A DNA stretch of 64,000 nt, from assembly GCA_033439265.1 (NCBI GenBank), contig JAVTVX010000009.1, positions 13,171,109-13,235,108 on the forward strand, written 5' to 3'. The stretch comes from Dillenia suffruticosa. Taxonomy: Eukaryota; Streptophyta; Magnoliopsida; Dilleniales; Dilleniaceae. Shown here one piece after another: positions 59,968-64,000 of the stretch (position 1 is the stretch's first letter; every line of letters starts with the position of its first letter). Position numbers and translations under genes: made by a program. A model generated the notes under the pieces. That model saw nothing but the letters and a program-made list of their open reading frames with translations, was not told the origin of the DNA and did not search any database.

Positions 59968-62784
59968 TAAATAATAATAATAATAATAATAGTTACTAAT
60001 GATATAATAATCCTACTGATAATAATAATATTAATACTAATTATAGGATTACTAACAATAACAATGCTATGAGCACCGGACAGAGAAGGCAAGGGGGAAG
60101 GGAGGTGGGGGGAGGGAGGCAAAAAGTGAGAGAGCAGGCGACCAAGGAAGAGGGTAGAGGGAAGCCGAGAGCGTGGAGGGGTTTTTGCCTTGGGAGTGGT
60201 GATAGGCTTCCTACTGGCATCAGCAGTTGGAAAGGGAGGCAGAGAGTAGGCGAGGGGTCAGCAGGAGAGGGGGAGGGAGGCAGAGAGAGAGAGAGAGTGC
60301 AAGAGAGCGAGAATGGGTCCTAGATCAAAGATCCGTCAAAAGATTTGAGTTTTTCTTTACCGAGTCGAGAGAGATAGATCTGGATTTCCAGCAAGATTTG
60401 GGGCTTCGAGGGTTTCCGAGTACGGATCTGGACCGTTATGGTGGATGGGAAGATCTGGTTCACCTAGAGGTTGGGGGGAGATAGTAGGACCTATTATTTG
60501 AGATGCTAGTGTGATCATGATCCTCATTCCCACTATGTAAAATCCCAGATCCATTGGGCGGAATCTTTTATACCCTTATTACTTTCGCCTATTTTAGAAT
60601 TTTTAATTCAATATTTGCTATTTTAGTCTATTTACATATAGTCCGAAAGATAATTGAGCTACAAGGGACAGGTCTAGAAAAACAATTGAATTGAGGTTAA
60701 TGGATTCAAGTTTGGAAAAAAAAAAGACTAATTGATATTACATCATCGTGTAACATTCACCGGTCGACATGTTATGTTAATCCATATTGAGATTCAAATA
60801 TAATAGTAAATACGCAGTCGAATAATAATTGGAGATCACTTTCGATGAGAAAAATAACTGGATGGATATAACCACAATGAATCTGGAGTACATCGAATTG
60901 TTTTTTGTACTAGTGGTGGTTCATCAATCATTCTAGTAGGTGTATTGAGAAATCTTTGCTTACAGGTGTTCTCGCCGATATCACGACGCCCATGTGCAAG
61001 TGGGAGATATTAATAAGTATGTTCACGTAGTGGCATTTTACCAGAGTTAAATTTCATTCAATTTTGAATTCGAAATAGGGATAATGAGATAACTCCCATT
61101 ATCCCTTAACTGACCCATGATCTCTTAACCTCCATGTGAGTCTCTCCAATTATTCTAAGAACTTTTTACGTAAGTTATTCTTTTTTGGGAGCAAGTTGAG
61201 GATTTGCCATGAGGGAGAGAGATTGAGAGATCACATTTTCTAGAGTAAGAAATATTAAGAGATTGAGAAATTTTTGAGTAAAAAAATTTCTCTCGTCATT
61301 TAGATCACTAGATTTAAGGTTGTAGCATTGTGAATCTATGGTGATGGTTCGTATAACGTAATCATCATCCCAACCGTGCGATCTGTTTGAGGGGATTTCG
61401 CAATCCTGTTATTTTTTTTTTGAAGACCTACATATCGAGATATTTATACAAAAATTCCGACCTATTAACACGTTTCCACATGCGCATGTAGATAATAAAT
61501 CTAATAGCTGAATTAGAATAAATATTTCGAATGTAAATTTAGCATAACCAGTGTTTTAGATGAGGGGTTAATAAATATTGAAGAAGATGTACCCAAGAGG
61601 GATAAATTTCATTACTTAGATCCATCAAACATAATGATAGTCAAGACAACATGGATGAAGTGTGGCCATGCTTGGGTACACAAACACGAGGGTCTACACA
61701 AACATGGGAATATTAAGGTCAGTCAACTACTCTGGACTGAAAGGGATTTGCAAATGAGCATATCATGGCAATGTTGAGGCATATTGGCTACTCTAATTAA
61801 GGATTGTTAGAAAAAATTGATTAGATGAGCTGGCTGTATGCAAAATAGACTTGTAAATGCAACAGTAGAAAAAAGTTGATAACATACAATTGAAGGTAGT
61901 TCATGAACTACAGATGCAATAAAAAATTTTATCAAATAGTCAGATACATTTGCCTTGACTTTACAAGTACCATGTAGCCTTAAATAGTGCAGACTAGTTT
62001 AAGACATAAGGCTTATTCGAGTTGAGCTAAGCAGTAATCAAATTTAAGTGCCCATGTGTCATATTGATTTTTATGTAGCTACTTGCATGTCATCTTATTT
62101 CTAAGGTACATAAGGTGGCCAGAAGGTCTAGAAACGAAGAAAAGAGATGCTACAAACGATCAGCCTCAAGTGCAAGCATCCAGACATCACACATTTGATT
62201 GAGGGAATTTTGCTTAGAAATTTGGCACAAAAATTTTCTCTCATTTCATTTAATAAACAGAAAAACGTTATCGTCAAATCATCCCCTCCTCAACACATGC
62301 CAAAACAAAGGCCTAGTTTAATGGTACACTTATTTTGATTTGGATAATTATTATTAGCCTCTAACATATGATGGCAACAACCCAGAGACTCATTTTTTAT
62401 ATCAAATGGAAGACAAAGTCAGAAATTATCACTAAAGAACACAAACCCATCAACAAATTGAAGCCCTGAAAGGCTAGAAATACTTGGTTGAAGCAATTGA
62501 AGTAATGAGATACTCACTGATTTTGGGTCAGGCGGAATTCTTGCTCCCAAGCTGTATAACAAAAACCCCAAAATGTCACAAGAAAAATTTCTTACAGCCA
62601 AAATTGATTTTCCGCAGACCCAAGTTCGTGAGTGTGACTGTGCTTGAATTAAATGAAAGAAGAGAAAAATTAACCTGAGCAGATAATTTTTGAAGAAACC
62701 AAGAGATGGGTTGTGGAGAATTGAAGGGTTTGATTTGCACTGGTCCACGAAGTTCTTCAACTCTTCTATTTTGGCAGAATCCAT
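40168..62784 (-). CDS. TDX: TDX/Hip-type protein: Hip N-domain, TPR and thioredoxin
   Basis: Eleven exons on the minus strand: 62784-62675, 62551-62518, 51455-51294, 51185-51098, 50995-50915, 50810-50746, 50648-50508, 50434-50318, 50238-50191, 49811-49781 and 40502-40168. All junctions are GT..AG and phases agree, giving 403 residues (Arabidopsis TDX is about 380). Residues 1-48 form the Hip dimerisation domain ([20 protein letters not shown]); 49-102 are acidic; about 115-225 form three TPR units ([58 protein letters not shown]); 228-282 are charged and probably helical; and 293-403 form thioredoxin with active site WCGPC (326-330) and cis-Pro370. From family knowledge it is an Hsp70-interacting disulfide reductase/co-chaperone. 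The start chosen is the family start; an in-frame ATG at 62829 would add 15 residues. Introns 2 and 10 are 11.1 and 9.3 kb and filled with transposons. Confidence 0.92.
40503..42600. other. Intronic sequence without recognisable elements
   Basis: AT-rich. Short open frames only, none with family resemblance. A G-run lies at 40530-40540. Confidence 0.4.
42758..42831 (-). pseudogene. Mitochondrial-type tRNA-Phe (trnF) pseudogene
   Basis: The 74 bases align without gaps to the plant mitochondrial trnF(GAA) layout as I remember it: acceptor start GTTCA, D-arm GCTC..GAGC, variable loop GTGTC, T-arm GGTGG..CCATT, end TCTAA. The anticodon loop reads CTGACAA instead of CTGAAAA, so the anticodon would be GAC, and the anticodon stem (GAGGA/TATTT) no longer pairs. 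This supports a decayed organelle-to-nucleus transfer rather than a working gene. Confidence 0.65.
43023..43238 (-). pseudogene. LAGLIDADG homing endonuclease fragment
   Basis: A 71-codon frame holds one classic LAGLIDADG helix, [19 protein letters not shown], followed by [29 protein letters not shown], the usual first beta-strands and helix of group I intron endonucleases of mitochondrial or algal organelle type. The aspartate of the first motif is present. The second motif and C-terminal half are absent, so it is non-functional. It lies 0.2 kb from the trnF relic, which suggests one mitochondrial insertion (inference). No host function is implied. Confidence 0.75.
43240..44920. other. Intronic sequence between LAGLIDADG relic and L1 endonuclease
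   Basis: A frame at 44674-44910 (+) and the surrounding decayed sequence could be the 5' part (ORF1 side) of the L1 that follows, but I recognise no domain. CT-rich text at 43440-43560 resembles a leader. No RNA gene seen. Confidence 0.3.
45390..45394. repeat. Target site duplication of the gene-carrying LTR element (left)
   Basis: CATAC, repeated at 47629-47633. Removing the element and one copy restores the L1 codons GCC CAA CAT ACT TGG AGT GGG GAG (AQHTWSGE), the expected (F/Y)TWSG endonuclease motif. Confidence 0.9.
45395..45821 (-). repeat. 3' LTR of gene-carrying element
   Basis: Matches 47202-47628 from TATGAGCCCTAGTACA to GCATATCA. The terminal TG is mutated to TC here. Confidence 0.85.
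45825..45834 (-). promoter_or_regulatory. Polypurine tract of gene-carrying element
   Basis: AAGAGGGGAG on the minus strand, three bases before the 3' LTR start, in the position where plus-strand DNA synthesis is primed. Confidence 0.7.
45917..46186 (-). pseudogene. Captured fragment of a plant coiled-coil protein gene
   Basis: About 88 residues beginning [20 protein letters not shown], then [20 protein letters not shown] and [20 protein letters not shown], ending with [16 protein letters not shown]. The heptad-like spacing and wording match, from memory, a plant myosin-heavy-chain-related coiled-coil protein whose segment reads [26 protein letters not shown]. The frame is open and continuous with the preceding paladin and PRP3 pieces. 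Source gene identity is only moderately sure. Confidence 0.6.
46187..46240 (-). pseudogene. Captured fragment of a paladin (protein phosphatase-like) gene
   Basis: Eighteen residues, [18 protein letters not shown], match the paladin loop [16 protein letters not shown] around the CX5R-like phosphatase signature. The fragment is short but the wording is highly specific. It is joined in frame on both sides. Confidence 0.7.
46241..46847 (-). pseudogene. Captured fragment of splicing factor PRP3 gene
   Basis: The first part (46847 to about 46571) reads [20 protein letters not shown].. [20 protein letters not shown], the N-terminal lysine-rich region of the U4/U6 snRNP protein PRP3. After a frame disturbance at about 46480-46570 the second part (46480-46241) reads [11 protein letters not shown] and [22 protein letters not shown], then [16 protein letters not shown], matching the PRP3 stretch [33 protein letters not shown]. 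No intron is visible within it. The joined exons suggest capture from spliced RNA (inference). Confidence 0.8.
47014..47178 (-). pseudogene. Gag-like leader ORF of gene-carrying element
   Basis: The ATG at 47178 lies 8 bases after the primer-binding site. It encodes [20 protein letters not shown].. followed by a glutamine-rich helix and a stop at 47014. No zinc knuckle or capsid motif is visible, so it may be a retained stub of the parent element's gag or simply leader sequence. Confidence 0.5.
47187..47198 (-). promoter_or_regulatory. Primer-binding site of gene-carrying element
   Basis: TGGTATCAAAGC, complementary to the 3' end of initiator tRNA-Met apart from one base, three bases inside the 5' LTR. 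Confidence 0.85.
47202..47628 (-). repeat. 5' LTR of gene-carrying element
   Basis: TGGTATGAGCCC..GCATATCA on the + strand, 427 bases, direct repeat of 45395-45821 and flanked on the right by the CATAC duplicate (47629-47633). Confidence 0.88.
48570..49140 (-). pseudogene. Ty3/gypsy gag fragment with adjacent PBS-like site
   Basis: Minus strand: [17 protein letters not shown].. then [17 protein letters not shown] (from about 49110), then [36 protein letters not shown] and [13 protein letters not shown], the normal order of a plant gypsy gag N-terminus (LPEFxGxxxPEEFLxWL, AxRLxGxAxxWWxQ). A TGGTGTCAGTGCC site at about 49163-49151 could be a primer-binding site next to an LTR lying to the right. 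The rest of the element is absent; it abuts the L1 at about 48570. Confidence 0.65.
49870..50005. repeat. Imperfect (TA/TG)n microsatellite in TDX intron 9
   Basis: Alternating TATATATG and TGTGTGTA blocks. Low-complexity DNA, no coding meaning. Confidence 0.85.
52740..56540 (+). mobile_element. Degenerate Ty1/copia element B (gag-IN-RT-RH)
   Basis: Plus strand: gag opening GDKLNGNN (about 52775); [28 protein letters not shown] (53130-53220); a zinc-knuckle remnant [10 protein letters not shown] (53460-53490); the protease-like region [13 protein letters not shown] (53575-53625); integrase (54078-54600) with [13 protein letters not shown] and [20 protein letters not shown] (55130-55690) with [29 protein letters not shown] and catalytic [10 protein letters not shown] (55553-55580); and RNase H (56100-56540) with SSSTMEAKF and a final [12 protein letters not shown]. 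Many stops. 53100-53230 is close in wording to the same part of copia element A, so the two are related. Confidence 0.85.
57041..59640 (-). mobile_element. RTE-clade LINE, degenerate
   Basis: Minus strand: the apurinic endonuclease part starts near 59590 ([14 protein letters not shown]) with VxVYAxQIxLxAxIK and [16 protein letters not shown] text at 59230-59080; then [18 protein letters not shown] (58430-58380), interrupted at 58371-58136, then [10 protein letters not shown] (58125-58090), [23 protein letters not shown] (58070-58000), RT residues YRGIKLMSHTMKLWEK-like (57720-57650) and MPGRSTMEAI-like (57615-57580). The C-terminus is [29 protein letters not shown] (57513-57420). The 3' tail ends in TTGTTGTTATTGTTGTAG at 57041. 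This protein is often mislabelled craniofacial development protein 2-like in plants. Confidence 0.8.
58136..58371 (+). mobile_element. 5'-truncated RTE LINE 3' end nested in the other RTE
   Basis: 236 bases: the last RTE codons ([14 protein letters not shown]) plus an AT-rich 3' UTR ending GTTATTGTTGTTGTT. TCTCTCTCT duplicates at 58127-58135 and 58372-58380 flank it and may be target site copies. Its sequence is the reverse complement of 57041-57260, the 3' end of the host RTE, giving an inverted pair 0.9 kb apart. Confidence 0.8.
59860..60062 (+). repeat. (TAA)n-rich microsatellite region
   Basis: Long runs of TAA/AAT units broken by short variants, purest at about 59930-59990. Possibly grown from a LINE or copia tail. 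Confidence 0.9.
60065..60600. other. Purine-rich segment of unknown origin
   Basis: GGGAGG- and GAGAGA-rich sequence at 60080-60310 then mixed sequence. An 84-codon frame at 60069-60323 is arginine/glycine/glutamate-rich and fits composition, not a protein family. It may be a LINE leader or unrelated filler. Confidence 0.35.
60740..61560 (+). repeat. Probable 3' end and LTR of a copia element
   Basis: GCCCATGTGCAAGTGGGAGAT at about 60989-61009 is the usual copia polypurine context. The text before it looks like a copia 3' untranslated region and the text after it like an LTR start (TATGTTCACGTAGTGGCAT). It may be the displaced 3' end of copia element B, separated by the LINE insertion, but the matching 5' LTR was not found. 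Confidence 0.4.
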
Positions 62785-64000
62785 GACCGCTTCTATCACT
62801 CTCGTTCTCGGTCTCCGTAGAAAAAGCAATTGAAGAGTGTAGAATACAGTAAATTAAATAGCTGCTGTTTGGTATGTGTGAGGTATTTACTTTTGATAGA
62901 CCCCCAACTCAGAATTTGTTACCTGAGGTCAAAAATCAAAATTGATGACATGGCGACGCGATGTGCTAAGATCCAACGGTTGAGCATCACTAACAGCATT
63001 CGTAACAATGAGTAACAACAGAGGAATTTTGTCCCAAGGGACCTTGGGAATCAGATACGCGGGCTCATATTAATTGAATTAAATAATTTATATAAATCTT
63101 GTAGATTTTTATTTTCATTTTATACTATTTTTGTACAATTTTTGTTATTTAGATACAATAAGATATTACATAAGGTTTTTATAAACATTATTAGATAAAA
63201 ATTTAAAATTAGGAAAAATTGTAAAAATGTACCCTAAAATTACGAGTGAAATTCAAAAAAAAGACCTTAAATTAAAAAGAAATCCCTCTGAAAAGTATAA
63301 ATTTAATCTTTTCAAAATCATTTATTTCTAACATTAAAATAAAAATTAAAATTTTTTTCATTTAAAAATTTAGATAAAAAATATTTTTTCTCTCCACCTA
63401 TTCTTTCCCTCTCTACCTCCTTCCTTCCACAACTAAGATTCTCTACCCTCTCGTTCTCTAAATCTCTTCGATCTCTCTTTTTCTCTCTCTATCTCTCTTT
63501 TACTCTCTGGTAATGGAAAGTGCGGTGAGAATTGAGACTTACAATCTCACCGATTATTTTAAAGTTATACAAAATTTAAATATAAAATCACTAAATTAAT
63601 AAAAAAAATTTATACCACTATATTATTTCTTTGGGATGTTTACAACCTCGCCATCAAACGGCAAGATATCTTGCTGCTTTTTAGAAGGAAAGTCTGCCGT
63701 CTGACGGTATCAATAGGGCATGGCCCCATGGTATTTTTCACAATGGTGGTAGCCACAGTCGTGCCCCTCTCTCTCTCGCTTGTGAACTCTCACTTATGAA
63801 AGAGAAGACTTAGCCGCAAATGTCGGCCAGGGGCCTCCCTCTACCCATCGAAGATGACCAAATGCCACACTAGCAGCAGGCCCCCGCCCAAAAACGAAGG
63901 CCGCCAAGCTGCAACATAGCCCGACGACAATCGCACAACCATGGCAAGGTGAAGGCAAAGTTAAGAGTTTGAAACCCCAACTATTCTCTCAATTAGGTCT
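62785..64000. other. TDX upstream region and AT-rich flank
   Basis: The TDX promoter and 5' UTR should lie within the first few hundred bases (62785-63060). Beyond that the DNA is AT-rich, with CT-rich runs at 63390-63510 and 63765-63785. No other gene recognised. Confidence 0.45.

Larger units (their letters stand above)
51456..62517 (-). other. TDX intron 2 (11.1 kb), transposon-filled
   Basis: The donor GTGAGTATC follows exon 2 (..PPDPKS) at 62517 and the acceptor TTTTCAG precedes AAAACCAATATGC at 51455. It contains copia element B, the RTE LINE pair, a (TAA)n tract and a probable copia LTR. 51460-52740 has no recognised gene; GC-rich text with GGCGCGTG motifs at 52200-52490 may be part of a decayed LTR. 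Confidence 0.85.

Noticed and set aside
60069..60323. Arginine/glycine/glutamate-rich protein
   Set aside because: Purine-rich low-complexity DNA next to a microsatellite; no motif.

Overview
This window is nuclear DNA from a flowering plant. It carries spliced genes with GT..AG introns, long Ty3/gypsy and Ty1/copia retrotransposons, L1- and RTE-type LINEs, a pararetrovirus relic and a mitochondrial-type tRNA relic. It also holds an ABCG half-transporter closely matching STR (STUNTED ARBUSCULE), a gene kept by plants that form arbuscular mycorrhiza. Finer taxonomy cannot be read safely from the sequence.

Layout. 1-1250: decayed plant-mobile-domain (PMD) gene, + strand. 2077-8790: gypsy element 1 (- strand), fused head to head at about 8790 with gypsy element 2 (+ strand, to 15526); each lacks its 5' half. 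15527-16485: the last two coding exons of a JAZ/TIFY jasmonate repressor, cut off at the LTR border. 17577-28232: complete but mutated gypsy element 3 (- strand) with GAACA target duplications. 29990-31898: truncated copia element, broken by a probable solo gypsy LTR (31899 to about 33960). 36270-38975: intact four-exon STR gene (+). 39055-39425: endogenous caulimovirid RT fragment. 40168-62784: eleven-exon TDX/Hip-type gene (-) encoding a 403-residue Hip-N + TPR + thioredoxin protein.

About 90% of TDX is two giant introns. The 9.3 kb intron 10 (40503-49780) holds organelle-derived pieces (trnF relic, LAGLIDADG fragment), an L1 LINE, a gypsy gag fragment and, nested in the L1, a 2.2 kb non-autonomous LTR element. 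That element carries coding fragments of unrelated cellular genes: splicing factor PRP3, paladin and a coiled-coil protein. The 11.1 kb intron 2 (51456-62517) holds a degenerate copia element and an RTE LINE with a second RTE 3' end nested in it in opposite orientation.

The host genes that look functional are STR (lipid export at the periarbuscular membrane with STR2, from family knowledge) and TDX (redox and co-chaperone roles). They are convergent, 1.2 kb apart. The JAZ piece and PMD gene look dead. The three observations most worth following are the gene-transducing LTR element at 45395-47628, a shared phase-1 intron between gag and protease in all three gypsy elements, and the severed JAZ tail with altered Jas residues.
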